The notes: generated from the letters alone by a model not told the origin. A stretch of DNA of 64,000 bases from Gnetum montanum (GCA_015680685.1 MNCI01000141.1:16492-80491); one strand, 5' to 3'. Numbered from the stretch's first letter, positions 1-12,806 are shown. A program made the numbers and translations.

Positions 1-1022
1 AATTTTTTCGATCTTGTGAACATTATCAACAAGATCGTGAGATGATTGCATGAATGGAGGGTTCTCAATAGTGGATTCAACACTAGAGCCCTTTGACATT
101 TGGGGCATAGACTTCATGGATCTCATCACACCCATGTCCAATGGAAAGGTATATATTATCATAGTAGTCAACTACTACACCAAATAGGAAAATGTAGCAG
201 TCATCATCGACATCATCCATTGCTACTTGATTTATACAAAAAAATGTTGTAAACAGGTTTGGGGTGCCTTGTGTACTAATTTCTAACAATGAAACTCATT
301 TCATATGTGCCACTTTTAGAAAGTTGATGCAACACTTAGGGGTTGAACATAAATTAACAACACCCTATCACTTCTAAGCCATTGGTCAAGTAGAGATAAC
401 TAACATGGAGATTACAAAGATCCTAATAAGGACCATAAGCAAATATAGGATAGATTGGAGCACAAAACTAAATGATTCCCTATGGGCCTACCACTTAACA
501 TGAAAACTCCCTATTGGCTACTCTCCCTATGAGTTAGTGCATGGAAAACTTCCAATATTTCCAATTGGATCCAAGCTCCATACACTCTCAATACTGAATC
601 TTGACCTAAGTCAGGCCAAAAAGAAAGACTAATCAACCTCAACATGCTAGATGAAAACCAATTAGTGGGCCTATCTTTGAATGAAGTGCACAAGGAATTC
701 AATAAGAAATGACATGACTTGAGAATATGGAAAGTAAAATTCTAACTAAGAGATAAAGTTCTCTACTAGAACCCCACACATGTACAATAGAAAACTAAGT
801 TTCAAATGTTGTGGGAGGGACCTTACATAATATTTTCTTCTAGGGCCATGACCACATACAAACCTGAAAGCCCAAATAAAAAGAAGTTGGTCAAGATCCA
901 ATAAGCAAAGTTTTTCCATGAGCCCAAGTAAGCTAGTACAACAAATACCTCAATGAATGGACATCCATGTTCAATTTTTTGGATCTCCTCCTTCCAACTC
1001 AATCATGGGGGAGATGGCCATC
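1..1022 (+). pseudogene. Integrase tail of Ty3/gypsy element A (degenerate)
   Basis: This is the C-terminal part of a retrotransposon integrase, the enzyme that joins element cDNA to host DNA. The frame shows the core start WGIDF (first catalytic Asp at 110-112), the second motif ISNNETHF where Asp has become Asn (285-287), and the third motif (A/I)GQVE with its Glu kept near 380-395. It then runs through the PIGYSPYELVHGK block and the basic C-terminal tail. Many in-frame stops and shifts make it non-functional. It closely parallels the integrase of element C at 19660-20870, which places A in the Athila/Tat-like group. The 5' part lies outside the window. The frame runs into a G-rich tract (1003-1017) and is then interrupted by element B; its continuation resumes at 7879. 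Confidence 0.85.
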
Positions 1023-1906
1023 TCATGAGTCATGATTTGTCTGGCCTTGATATCAGAACCTTGATATCGAAGCCTTGTTATTAGAGCCTTGACATCAAAT
1101 ACTTGATGTCAAAGCCCAAGACACAATTTTAGATATCTAACGTTGTGGGATATATGTCGACCTATAAATATAGTGCTTGGGATCATGATTTTGAGTAGTT
1201 TTGCATTAGTTTTTCATAGTTTTATTAATAGAGTATCCAAAATCTTGTAGTTTTATTCCATAATCTTAGAGAATAGTTAGTGAGTGCCCACAGAGTGGAT
1301 CTGAGTCAGTGGTACGAAGTCTTATTTGAGTGGCAATGTACCTAGACATATTCCATGAATGGCAATAAGATCAAGATTGGTTCTTATTTATTGCAGCACT
1401 TTGACTTAGATTAGATTTACTTTTCAAGCAATTTAATTTTCATGTACTTATTTAATATGTACATTTTCATGGACATTAATTAATTAAACACATAAGTACA
1501 ATCACTTCGAGCATCTGTATGACTCTTGGTAATCCCAACAACACTTAATGTTTAGTAACCCAGCAACGTTATATGTGTTTAGGATGTGCACTGGAAGTGT
1601 GTTAGGGTGGTTGATTATTAATTAGCAATTATATTAGTTTAACTGATGATAAATTAAACCTATTATAAATTTAGTTTCAACCTATTATTAATTGTAGAAC
1701 CATAAAATATAAAAATCATATGCCTCACTTTGGACTAAACCATATGTGACAAAGCTACCACTAGTCCAAGTGGGAAGATAGCGAACTATGATCAAGGCAT
1801 AGTGATCTAGATTCCACTACTAGTCCCACCCATGGAATTTGAACAGATTGTGTGCAAATGCTTATGATTCGTATGGTTGAGCATATGGGTACCTCACTAC
1901 TCATCA
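1023..1906 (+). repeat. 5' LTR of element B
   Basis: The direct copy is at 7003-7878. It begins TCATGAG (TG mutated to TC; the 3' copy keeps TGATGAG) and ends TCATCA. A TATA box lies in CCTATAAATATA near 1161-1172, about 140 bp into the LTR, preceded by a cluster of GATATC/GATATT/GACATC hexamers that would be U3 regulatory sequence. A primer binding site follows immediately. Confidence 0.9.
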
Positions 1907-1925
1907 TTGGCACCATTGCTAGGTA
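1907..1925 (+). other. Primer binding site of element B (tRNA-Asp type)
   Basis: TTGGCACCATTGCTAGGTA directly after the LTR end resembles the plant tRNA-Asp-type primer site (TGGCGCCGTTGCCGGGGA) used by Athila/Tat elements, with changes mostly of the C-to-T/G-to-A kind. Confidence 0.75.
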
Positions 1926-2038
1926 TGGTGCTAGATATCTAGATTAGTTATATTATACATGATTGCTATAAAGGTATTAACAATCTATATCTTAGAAAAC
2001 ATTAATATTTTAAATCACACACATTATCAAACAAAACC

Positions 2039-3990
2039 ATGTCTTCTTCAAACAAGACCAATGATGCATCGTATGATGAGAACACTCATAGAAGAAATGG
2101 TAGGATATCTACTGAAGAGAATCAGAGTGAACAACCTCAAGTAGGGATTTCCTATGCTCATTTATACCCTTACTACACTCAAAGACTACATTCAACTAGT
2201 GCAAACAATCATAGAGGATATGAAGAAAATCCTAGATCAAGGAGGGCATCAAGGTCTAGGACCTCCTTTAAACCTAAACAAGATAAATCATAAGACCAAG
2301 GGGAGAACTATAGGAGCCATGGTGATTCTCCTAGTTCTTCATATTACTCTTCCTCATTAACATCTAGTTCTAATGAAGATGAATGTAGGTACAAAGATAA
2401 ATCTCTACTATGAGGTCAAGATAAAGATAGAAATCAGACCCAAGGGAAAAATCAAAGATATCACAAGGAACATAGACAAGATCATCACAATTAAATGAAT
2501 AGAAATAGAAATTTTCATCACAACATGTCTGATGATGAAGAACCCTTATTGGTCACTTAAAGCCTGATGGAGATCATAGAGGCATTTAAAATACCTCATA
2601 GGCATCGCAAGGATAGTCACTTACCTAGGCTTGATATAGATAATATTCCTAAATTTATAGGAGGATACAACTCAGATTCAAAACATCATATACAAGCCTT
2701 CCATGATGACTATGCCTTGTACAATATTGAAAATGGATGGCAAAAGCTTAATCTCTTTCCTAGGACACTAATTGATGAAGCAGAAAGTTGGTATATATTG
2801 TTGGAACCAAGTTCCATTCACTAGTGGTCCACAATGTTGGAACTTTTTAATTAAAAATACCAAACCTATGTGAGGGTGTCCAACTTAAGGAGACAAATCC
2901 AAGAGTGGAAGCAAGAAAGTCATGAACCCTTGGATTTGGCCTTACATAGATACTATTCACTACTACATAGATATCTTAGCCATGATTTCTCTGAGGAAAG
3001 GAAACTTTTCCACATCATAGGTGGGCCTCATAATGAAACAAAGGAGATCCTTGAAATGTATGCTCAAGGTTGATTATATGAATTACAAGCCCATCAAATC
3101 TGAGTTGATCAAGCATGTGGCAAAAGAAGAAGAAGAGCTATGCAAATGGGAGAATGTAGAGGAAAATAATAGGGACCCAACTCTGCAAAAGAAAAGCATC
3201 CATATCTATGATAAGGAAAAAGAGGTAGCTCTTGATGAGGTGATTTTACAATAGACCTTGCAAATACAAAATATTATCATTGAGATTAACGAACATTTGG
3301 ATAAGATGTCAAAATTGATAAACAAGAAAGTTAAAACTTGTGAAGAAATAATAGAAGAGAGAGCAACATAAAATAAATTAAGTGATCATAACAAAAGGAG
3401 GAAAAATAACCAAGAAATAGCTAGAAATGTTTTTTTGGCAAGAAGGGAAAATGGCTGTAGAAGAAGAGGCTATAAACTCAACCACTGAAGAGGATGGTGG
3501 ATGTGACATTTGCCTACATGACCATCAAAAGGGCCATTGCCTAGTCTTGTTGCATCTACATGAGTATTGGGCCGATGCATTAAATTTGAAGTTTGTATAG
3601 AAGTACATTCCCAGGAGATTTCCTCTTTCATGCAATAATTTTACATAACCCCAAAACCAACCATAATATCTTGGGGGAACTTATTACTAGCCTCAACACT
3701 GGCATCAACCGTAGTGGCAACAACCACAATCATGGCGGAGGTCACCACCAAACTAGCCATATTCTTCCTACCAAATGAAGCCACATGAAGATTATGTTCA
3801 ACACCATGTTTCATCAACTAGTTCTACTTTCACCACCTCAAATCACTACTACCACTCTTCCAAATATCATTATCCTGCAACATCTTATACATGATCACCA
3901 CTTCACACCTCTCACCCTACATCATATCCTCAATATTCTCATACTCACCTCCACCACATGTCACCTCCAAAAACATAGGAAGGTTTAGCA
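2039..3990 (+). pseudogene. gag of element B (degenerate)
   Basis: Structural Gag polyprotein that would form the virus-like particle. The chosen start ATG at 2039 sits in a good context (AACCATG). Residues 1-170 are hydrophilic and rich in Ser, Arg, Asp and His. The capsid domain (2567-3073) contains GGYNSD, LFPRTLIDEAESWY and a run near RRQIQEWKQES, matching the gag of elements C and F. A zinc-knuckle-like box C-X2-C-X3-H-X4-C lies at 3502-3540, followed by a His/Tyr/Pro-rich tail (3700-3980). About ten in-frame stops (mostly TAG/TAA for CAG/CAA) and frameshifts break it. No protease follows. Confidence 0.82.
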
Positions 3991-4826
3991 TCACAAAATC
4001 AATGATAGAATGCCACTTGTGCTGGGAACATACACATAAATGATAATGCTAGTAGATCTCAACCAAAGTCTCAAAAATGTCCCTTCTAGAGGAAAGGCTG
4101 TAAGCCGAAGAAAAACACTCATGGACCTACTACATCACCTAAAATAACATAAGGCCAATCTGATGCAGCTATCTTCCTCATGAAAATGATGTCTCCTAAT
4201 CATATGTAAAAGCGAACCATCACCACTCCAACACAAGACATAAATGATAAACCTATCATTGTGGAGAGACAAAAGAATCCATGCATCACCAATAATGATA
4301 AAGGGTGTAGTTGTGGTTGGAAGTTCAAAATATTAACAAAACCCCTATATCAACCCACCATAAAGTTTAGGAATATGTGTGTCAGAAAAATCCAATCTAC
4401 CTAGTAGCCACTCAATCAAAAGACATCCAATGGCTTGAAAATGAGAATATAAAACTATTTCAAAGATGCATGGAGACAATTAATCTACTTATTAGTTCTA
4501 GACTTAAGAAAATGGACCAAAAAAAGGACTTAGATGCATATATCTTACACTTTGATTATACACCAAGAAAGGATATTAAACACAGAGACTTGAGAATTAA
4601 AACAAAAAATCAATAAGGAAAAGTAAACATATCTGGACCCCCAAAATGAAAATACCTTTAAGTCTAGATGAAGATACATCTTTGAATGATCCAAACGATA
4701 CTATCACCAATGTTAGATGTGGTACCAAACAATTAATTAAATCAGCAATAGTAATAGATGGGAAACTAGTGGTGTATAACCAGGGGATGGTGTGATCCAT
4801 CTCTTGAATGTGTGACCATACGATTA
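3990..4826 (+). other. Element B segment replacing pol; unrecognised
   Basis: About 0.8 kb lies between the gag tail and the 3' untranslated region, where elements of this family normally carry 3-4 kb of pol. One open stretch (4377-4616, 79 codons) is Lys/Asp/Asn-rich and matches nothing I recognise. No D-G/S protease motif, YMDD box or integrase motif is visible. It may be the remnant of a deletion, or sequence native to a gag-only family. Confidence 0.45.
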
Positions 4827-7002
4827 GTCATGGGGAAGATGCTCTATCCTGGTTCAACTAATAAGTGTTTTTTACTTTTTTGTTTTACAATTTTTTATCA
4901 TTTTCTTATTTTCACTAAAATTTTTTTATTCTTCATATGTTTTCCATTTCTTAATATTTTTCTTTTCTTTATATTTTCTCTTTTCTTAAGTCATTATCTT
5001 TTTGTTTTATGAATATATTTTATGTTTTGTTAATAAAATTGCTAAGTCATGATGTAGAAGTCAATGCTATGTGTTTGGTTTTTTGTGCTATGCTATCAAC
5101 ATGATTAGGTAAGTAACTGTGGAAAGCAGTGAGACCACCTCATCCATCCCTCTAGTTCTCTAAATAAAAGGTCTTTTTCATAGAAATAATTTGGTTCTTC
5201 TTTTATGAAACTAAAATTAATCAATGATCATTGTATCTTTAAGAAAGAGGGAATAACCTAGTGGGAATGACAGAGGATGTGACCTCAAGGGAACTTGTTG
5301 GGTTCTTGTCTTGACTTCCTTCATGTGGTTTATGAATTCTCTTGAAATGTATCATTACTTCCCCATCGACCAATAAAAAGGAAGCTCTATGCATAGTGTG
5401 GTTTCCATAAAAAAAACACAAAAAAGGAAAGAAAAAAAATAAAAAATCAAAAACAAAAAAACAAAAACAATAATGGGAATTCAAAGCACACCCCTTATAC
5501 ACAATAATAGGCTACAAGCACTAGTTATGGGGTTGGAAAGACATGTTACCCATGCTTGAAGGTGCCCCTTTAACTAAGGCCCTTCCTTCCTTCTTCTCTT
5601 TTCTTTTCTTTTTAGAGTGATGATTGTTCCTTAAGGTGGTTGTGGACTCATGGTGGTTGGTAGGATGGAACAAATCAATGCAAGGTCACTATTCATGGTA
5701 TGGACTTGGTCTAAACTTGGACAAATAGGTATGTTGATCATTTTCATCACACTTGTCATAAGAACCTATCATGGGCATGGTCAAGTACCTTACATCCTAA
5801 TCTCTGCAATCCCTTCTCATTCCATTATTCACCTCACTATGACATGTGATTATGAGCCTTTTAGTTTTGTGTAGTATAGTGCAACATCCTAACCATGGTA
5901 GTTGTGTGTTGTTTAGAACAAAGGCATGGTCTACATTCAACTTCCTGGGTGCCCACAGACATCTATAGAAGTGGTTATGAAAGGGCACTATGGTAGGAGC
6001 CTACTTTGGGGAGGACCCACTTGCATAAATTTTGTTGATCATAGCTTTGAACTAACCTTCATGTTTTCTAAACATCAATGACAATTTCTCTAAATTTATG
6101 CATGATTTTGGGACTACTTCTCATTTATTTCATTAATTTTTCCTACTTTTCTATTTCCATATCCATTAATATTTCTTGGCTATCTTCTAAATTAGACCTT
6201 TGGTTTTCATTATTTAAAAACCTATGTGCTTTCGAAGTTACACTTATTAGTCATGGGGGCTAGGGATGCTTACTTTATAATTTTTAAAATTTTTCTAATA
6301 TCCTATTTTTGAATATCATGGTAACTAATAGTAATTAATCAAAATAATGTGAACAACATAATGATTTTAGTTACCTCATAGCCTTGGGTAGAGTATGCTA
6401 TAATCACCTTGTGCTTGAATGAAAAATAAGGGATCTGACAAGGGTTAACTATTAAGAAAAATTTACCATAGCTAATGTTGATCCTTTGATGACTACAGGT
6501 AATGCTAAAAGAAACATCTAAGAAATAAGGCCTTTCTCCAGGCATGAAAACAAAGGCAAGAGAGGGACAATGGAGGATATAACCATGGACACATCATAGC
6601 ACGTACAAGATAGCAGCTCAAGCTTTGCATGTTTGAGAGATCCATGGGACAATGAGAAGAAATTTTAATCCACCCTTCAAGAATGTTCTGCTTAACTAGA
6701 GAAGCACCGACATAACAATCAAGATTAAAAGTTTACCACCACTAGCTACAACAAGTAGAGTCATCTTCAACAAATTTTTAAGGGCCTCTACAAATTTTAT
6801 AATCTTCAATGTCTACCAAGTCTTTTTATCACTCCATCATTTTGTATGCATCCACTTGAATAAAATGTTATAATGTGGAACTCAAAGTCAATCAATAGTT
6901 TGCATATAAATCAATAATCCCATACTTTCCCAATATTGTGTAAGGAACTTGTTCCTCATTTTGTTCAACTCGAGGATGAGTTTTCATTCATTCGTGGGGG
7001 TA
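4827..7002 (+). other. 3' untranslated region and polypurine tract of element B
   Basis: It starts at a G-rich tract (GTCATGGGGAAGATG, 4829-4843) that follows pol in sister copies, then a T-rich stretch. Blocks shared with elements A, C and F include CAAAGCACACCCCTTA (5480-5500), GGCTACAAGCACTAGTTATG (5510-5530) and CTAACTAAGGCCC (5572-5585). It ends in TTCGTGGGGGTA, the polypurine tract next to the 3' LTR. I see no conserved coding frame in it. Confidence 0.7.
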
Positions 7003-7878
7003 TGATGAGTCATGATTTGCCTAGTCTTGATATTGGAACCTTGATATTCGAGCCTTGTTATTGGAGCCTCAACATTGGAGCCCAAGACACAATGTTGGAT
7101 ATCTAACATTGTAGGGTATACACTGGCCTATAAATATAGTACTTGGGCTCACAATTTTGAGTACTTTTTAATTATTTTTTCATAGTTTTGTTAATAGAGT
7201 AGCCAAACTCCTATATTTTTATTCTATAATCTTAGAGAATAGTTAGTGAGTGTTCATAGAGTGAATCTGAGTCAGTTGTATGAAGTCTTATTTGAGTGGC
7301 ACTGTAGTTGGACATATTCCATGAATAGTAATAAGATCAAGATTGATTCTTATTCATTATCGCACTTTGGCTTAAATTAGATTTACTTTCCATGCAATTT
7401 ATTTTTCATGTACTTAGTTAATATTTACATTTTCATGCATGTTAATTCTTTAAGTACATAAGTACAATCACTTCAAGCATGTGTATGACTCTTGGTAATC
7501 CCAACAATGCTTAACATTTGGTAATTCAACAATGTTATATGTGTTTAGGATGTGCATGGGAAGTGGGATCAGATACTTATGTTGGGGTGGTTGATTATTA
7601 ATTAGCAATTAGATTAGTTGAATTGATTATAAATTGAGTTTTGACCTATTGTTAATTGTAGAACAATAAAATATAAAATAATAAAAATCATATGCCTCAC
7701 TTTGAACTAAATCATATGTGACAAAACTACCACTAGTCCAAGTAGGAAGACAATAAACTACGATCAAGTCATAGCGATCTAGATGCCACAACTAGTCCCA
7801 TCCATAGAATTCAACTGGATCGTGCATGAATGCTTATGATTTGTATGGTTGAGTGTAGGGGTACCTTGTTGCTCATCA
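7003..7878 (+). repeat. 3' LTR of element B
   Basis: Starts TGATGAGTCATG directly after the polypurine tract and ends GCTCATCA; the 5-bp duplication CCATC follows. The TATA box is CCTATAAATATA at about 7127-7138. It aligns along its length with 1023-1906. Confidence 0.9.
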
Positions 7879-9390
7879 CCATCTATGCTAATCATCCATA
7901 TGGCTCCTCAATTTTTCTATTTTTTATTTTACATATTTTTGTTTTTATAGTTTTTTATTTTACAACTTTTTCATTTTAAATATTTTTCTTATTTTATACC
8001 ATTTTTTTACACCATCATTAGTACATTTAAATATTTATTGAATATTTTACATTTTCTTATATATTTTACTTTGTTTTGTTTGAGTATGATTTTCAATTTT
8101 TGTTAATAAACATGCTTTGTGCCAATAGGACATAGTGGTGTTGTGGTTGTTACTAATGGTGGTTTGTGCTTCATGTTTTGTTTGCTAATGTTTGGTTTCT
8201 ATTTTTGAATTTTTATAACAATGGCTCAATCATGTTTTCTTTTTCATGGAACAGGTAGTAAGTCCACGTTATCCATCCATCTTCAGACTCTATGATTTTC
8301 CTTGTTCTAGAAGTTTGAGGCCCCTTTCATTAAAGAAAATTTTAATAAATCTATCACCTTAGTAATTTTTGAAATTGAGAAGGATTCAAAGGTTTGTATA
8401 GGGTGTGACTTCAAGGGGAATTAATACTCTTTGTACTCTTCTACTTACTTGGGTGTTTGCATGTTTTCACCGACTTCTTACCATTCCATGTTCTAATAAT
8501 AGGAAGTCAAATAAAGTCTTTGCATGGTGTGGTTCCCATCCAGAAGAAAAAAAACATGATGGGAATTCAAAGCACATATCTTAGACACATAAACAAGTTA
8601 TAAGCATTGGTTATGGGACTAGAAAGACATGTACCCATGGCTAAAGGTCCCCTCTAACTAAGGCCCTCTCTCACTTTCTACTTTTATTTTCTTCTTTTTA
8701 TGGAATAGTGGTTGTTTTGTGGGAACACTCTTGTGTCTCAAGGGGGTGGATCAGTCTTGGAGTGATGATGCAAAGTCACTGGAATAGGTTGATTTTGGTC
8801 TAGACTAAGGATGAATCTTCTTCGATCATTTTAAACATGAAATCCATAAGGGACTTATTATTACCTTAGTTTGAAATTCAATTCCACCTTCTTCATCATC
8901 CATTTATGTTGTTCATAACTCACCTCACTACTAGTATCCATGTTCTTGATTCCTTGTCTTGGTCTAATGTACTTGAATTCTTAAGTAGAATCTTCTGGGT
9001 TTTGGTCCTTAACTTCCATTAATCATTAATCACTTATGGGGCCCATGGACTCCTTAGTTTGAGGTTATGCAAGGGAAAAAAGGGCATGAGTCTAATATGG
9101 GGAGGACCCACTTACATATCCCTTGGTTGGGTTCATTAAGTACCTTATCCTTAGACATTCTTGCAAATACAACCTTGTGTACACCCATTTTCTGCATCAC
9201 ACCGTGTGCTCCTTTACATATTTTATTCATCAAAAATGTTCTCCATCAAATTTTTGAATTTTTGAGCTCTTAAAGATCCTCTTCAATGCTTTTATCATAT
9301 TCTTGGCTTTTCTCAAATTCCATAGACCCAAAATTCATTGAAAACTTCCTCATCTTTTTTGAGATATTACAATTTGAAAATTTTGGCTAA
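7879..9390 (+). other. 3' untranslated region of element A, first part
   Basis: This continues element A after the B insertion. The sequence CCATCTATGCTAAT here aligns with GGCCACCCATACTAAC after the G tract in element C (21010-21030). It carries the same conserved blocks as the other copies (AATTCAAAGCACA near 8564-8577, AAGACATGTACCCATG near 8620, CTAACTAAGGCCC near 8655). No gene is seen in this stretch; it leads into the promoter of an extra reading frame. Confidence 0.7.
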
Positions 9391-9489
9391 TGGGCCTTGT
9401 ATACAGGGCCCTGTCAATGGAGCTAACCCATATATGAGGCCCTGTATATGGGGCCCCATTGATGTAAGGAAAAAACATTATAAATAGGT
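9391..9489 (+). promoter_or_regulatory. Putative internal promoter of element A with paired palindromes
   Basis: ATTATAAATAGG at 9477-9488 is a good plant TATA box. Upstream lie two GC-rich, partly palindromic copies (GGGCCTTGTATACAGGGCCC at 9392-9411 and GGCCCTGTATATGGGGCCCC at 9438-9457) that are inverted relative to each other. The first ATG of the downstream long frame is at 9941, about 450 bp from the TATA box, leaving room for a leader. Confidence 0.5.
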
Positions 9490-9940
9490 ATGAACCCACT
9501 TAGAAATTTTTACCATTTCTCACAAACACTAAAGGATTTTTTCAATTTTTCAAAGCCTAGAACATTCGAGAGCCCATAACTTACAAACTGTTTATCCAAA
9601 TCACTTCATTCTTTAATCTTGGAACTACCAAAGATAAGCTCTTTGTCATGGGAGCCAAATATGTACCATTTTTGATAGAAAATTTTTCACAACTTTTTCT
9701 AACTCTCACAAAGGTTTAATTGAAAAATCAGCTATTAAGCACTAAATTACAAGAGTTAAAGCTTTCCAACAAGCTTTGGTGGTAATTATAATAAATAATT
9801 AATAAAATAATAATAAAATAATCAATCTACCATGGTCCAACCTTAGCCAAAGTGTAACTAACTAAATAATGAGAAAGGATACTAAAAACTTTAAAGTTAC
9901 ACATTACATCTACTAATCCATGGATGTGTTGTAACCGTGG

Positions 9941-12806
9941 ATGGCACCAAAAGGAAAGCACACACAAGAAGTAAGACTATCTAAAACAAGGGAGAAATGG
10001 CCTAGAATGGGAAGGGGCCAAGAATAACCCCAAGAAGAACCACTTGCAACCCATGCCATAGGTCCTCTTAGGGAGGAGGTAGAAGTGGAATCTATCAGAC
10101 AAATTCCAAAACCAACAGCAATAACAATAGAACACTCCCATTAGGATGTTGCACCTACATAACCAGCAAACCTTGAGATGACATTAATAGAGGCTTACCT
10201 AAATCAAATAAAATCAAGGGAGGTCCAAGAATCAGTGCTCTAGGAGTTAAACTTTGGCCCTTTCCTAGAGCACATACCAAGAGAAGTACAAGACAAGCCA
10301 AAGGCCTCTCCCATGTGGCCAATCATCACTTCCACTAGAAAGTGGTACATGGGAGAGACATTTTTATTCTAAAATAATAGGTAGCCTAGAGTGACGGTAA
10401 AGATCAAAGACATCTCAATGTCCTACTCTGCATAGGCCATTATTGTAATGCTTGGGTTGCCTGAAAAAGAGGCAAACCTTAGTGAAATCCGAATGCAAGC
10501 AGATCCAAGCATCAAGAAAGAATGGGTGCAATGGTGCTATGGTGTCGACCATAAGGAGTTTGACATGCTCACACCAATAGAGAGGATTCATTATAAGATT
10601 GTGACCTTCCACCTTAATCCCATGATGAGGCGAAGCAAAATCACTACCTTCTCTACTCGAGCATGCGCTTCTTTGAGTAGGAGATTTCCAGTTAACCTTC
10701 CATTGCTGATCTATCTAGAGATGGAGAAGTAGTTTAAATAAAATGAATGTGCAAGAAAGGCACTCCCCTTTCCATGTCTCATTCGAAAACTCTATCAAAG
10801 GAAAGGTATAGTTCATTACACCAAGGATACTATCAAAACTATTCTAGCTACCAAATGGATGAAAATAATGAAGGATAAGATACTTGCCACAATAATCCAC
10901 GAAGAGGAGTAGCGACCACCACCACCTACCACTTAGGTAATAGTGGCAAGCATTGCTACAACTGCCCAATAATTGCAAGAGTATAGAGAATGGCTTTTGA
11001 GTGAACAGGAGCAAAGAGCAGGCATGAGTGATAAGGATCCATCCATATATAGACCAACCATGAGTCATCTCAATGAGGTGGCCTAAATGATCAATTTGAT
11101 GGATGAGGGTGGATCGATTTTCTTGGCCCAAAGAATGTACCTTTCTGCAAGGTCGAATCCAAGCACTAAAGAGGTTACAATATTTCTCATAGATTAACAA
11201 CCACTCTTAGAAATTTTTATGAATGTTACAAATTTCTCAATGTTATTGGAGGAGGGTGAAGGGGCAACTGTATTGGTGATGCAGTACCAAGGATAGGAGA
11301 CAATAGAAAAAGTGGTCATTGATTGGATTACCAAAACACTCAGTGCACCTACAGCATTTGTACTAGACATTACTACACTCAAGGATGTGTCGACATCTGC
11401 AAGGACCATAAGTGATAGAATAAATGCAACATAGCATGAACAACTGCTAGACCAACTAGTAGGAACTAGGTAACTACTTTCAAATGTCTTTAACCTTCTA
11501 GATAACATCATTGTGATCCAATCAGATCTATTGGAGGCAAGAGGCAAAATTATCATATTGGAGGGGTGACTTAAAACAACCAGGGAGTGTAATGAATGCT
11601 TGGTTGTGGAATTTGTCGAACTATGAGCCCATATTGCCAATCCCACATTACTCAACCTAGCACTAATAAGAGATGAATTTATGCAACAAATTTAGACCAA
11701 GCTCAAAGAGGTTAAGGGTCTAATGAAGATGGTGGTGTTCTATCAATCCATAGTAGAGGCCACATAGCACAAGATTTAAAAGGCCTTGTATTAGACCCTC
11801 TAGGAGAATGTCGAATTGACCACAGAGAACCATCGCCTAAAAAATGTTAATGCACACAAGAAATAGTTAACCGATTTCATCCATCAATAGTAGGAGCAAC
11901 TGGCCAAAGCAAACACTGAATTGAGGAGATTGGAAGTAAAGAACAAGAATCTCTCCATGAAGGAAGTTCACATCCTTTGCTAGAAAATTACAATTGAAGT
12001 AGCCACCTAGAAATTGGAGGCTCTCAAATTTGAGAGAATCAAGGATCATTATAGAGAGTAGGTTTCTCTACAAAAGGAAGTAAATGAAAAGCACATCCAA
12101 TTCATGAAGGAAAAAGAAAATGAAACACTCTAGTAACTCTAACAAGGTAAAGAATTTTGGTAACCCATCATTGATAGGATAGATGCCTACAACAAGGTGA
12201 AAATATGCATGAAGGAGATTGTATATTGAGGAGATGATAGAGTACATGGAACTTGCCAATCTTCATTATGCAAATCTGGCCATGTTGACTGTCGGACAAC
12301 CATGGTCTTAGTTAGAGAAGCAGGTGGCTAGCTCTTACTTACTATACGAGGCTGAGTTCAAGCACCATAAGGACACCAAGGAAAAGCTTATGGTAGCTAA
12401 TGCTAAACTTGAAGTTCTCAAGGCATGATTGACATATCAATGATCAACTATCAAGAACCTGGCCAAAAGGATGAACAACTACCAGGAGTTGTACAATGCA
12501 ATAAAGGCATTCAACATTGAACACAAATAGTTCATTGCCTGGTTTGTCAATGTAAGAGAGATGTTTTTGCTCATGCCTTATTTGTGGGATGTTCCCATTC
12601 CAACCCACATTGGTGATGCTATGTGGACTATGAATGATCCTTGGAGTAAGGAGGAGAAGATGAAGAAATTACTTGATGCCTTTCACATTCCACTGAAGGT
12701 TGAAGCTACGGTAGGATAGCCACAACCACCTTAGGCACTACATCTGCCTAGAGCTAAAGAAGGTCCTTCAAAGCCTCAGGAGCCACCACCATTTGGGATC
12801 GTCTAA
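9941..12806 (+). pseudogene. Extra long reading frame of element A (putative plant transposon protein, degenerate)
   Basis: A degenerate frame of about 950 codons between the integrase and 3' LTR of element A, on the same strand. One frame can be followed from ATG 9941 to about 12.2 kb, then after a single-base shift to TAA at 12804-12806. The interruptions are almost all TAG/TAA/TGA where Gln, Arg or Trp would fit. Around 10550-10815 it shows a block resembling the 'putative plant transposon protein' domain, with FPVNLPLLIY followed by KALPFPCLIRKLYQRKGI. The second half (11600-12550) is charged and heptad-like, suggesting coiled coil, and the end is Pro-rich. I see no signal peptide or membrane segment, so it does not look like an envelope protein, although it occupies the position of the env-like frame of Athila. 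Function unknown. Confidence 0.6.

Larger units (their letters stand above)
1023..7878 (+). mobile_element. Element B: gag-only LTR retrotransposon nested in element A
   Basis: A 6.86-kb element bounded by two LTRs of about 880 bp (1023-1906 and 7003-7878). It is flanked by identical 5-bp sequences CCATC (1018-1022 and 7879-7883), the expected target-site duplication. Inside are a primer binding site, a gag frame, an unrecognised ~0.8-kb stretch, a long 3' untranslated region and a polypurine tract. No protease, reverse transcriptase, RNase H or integrase is visible, so it was either non-autonomous or lost pol before or after insertion. Removing B restores the junction between A's integrase tail and A's 3' region. 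The LTRs differ by many substitutions, so the insertion is old. Confidence 0.88.

Noticed and set aside
4812-5012. Phe/Leu-rich open frame that looks like a membrane protein (similar at 20953-21186 and 55842-56058)
   Set aside because: It is the T-rich start of the 3' untranslated region, shared by several copies but not conserved as protein; hydrophobicity follows from TTT codons.
9941-12806. Envelope-like protein for element A
   Set aside because: The position fits the env-like frame of Athila elements, but I see no signal peptide or hydrophobic membrane segment; coiled coil and a plant-transposon-protein-like block fit better.
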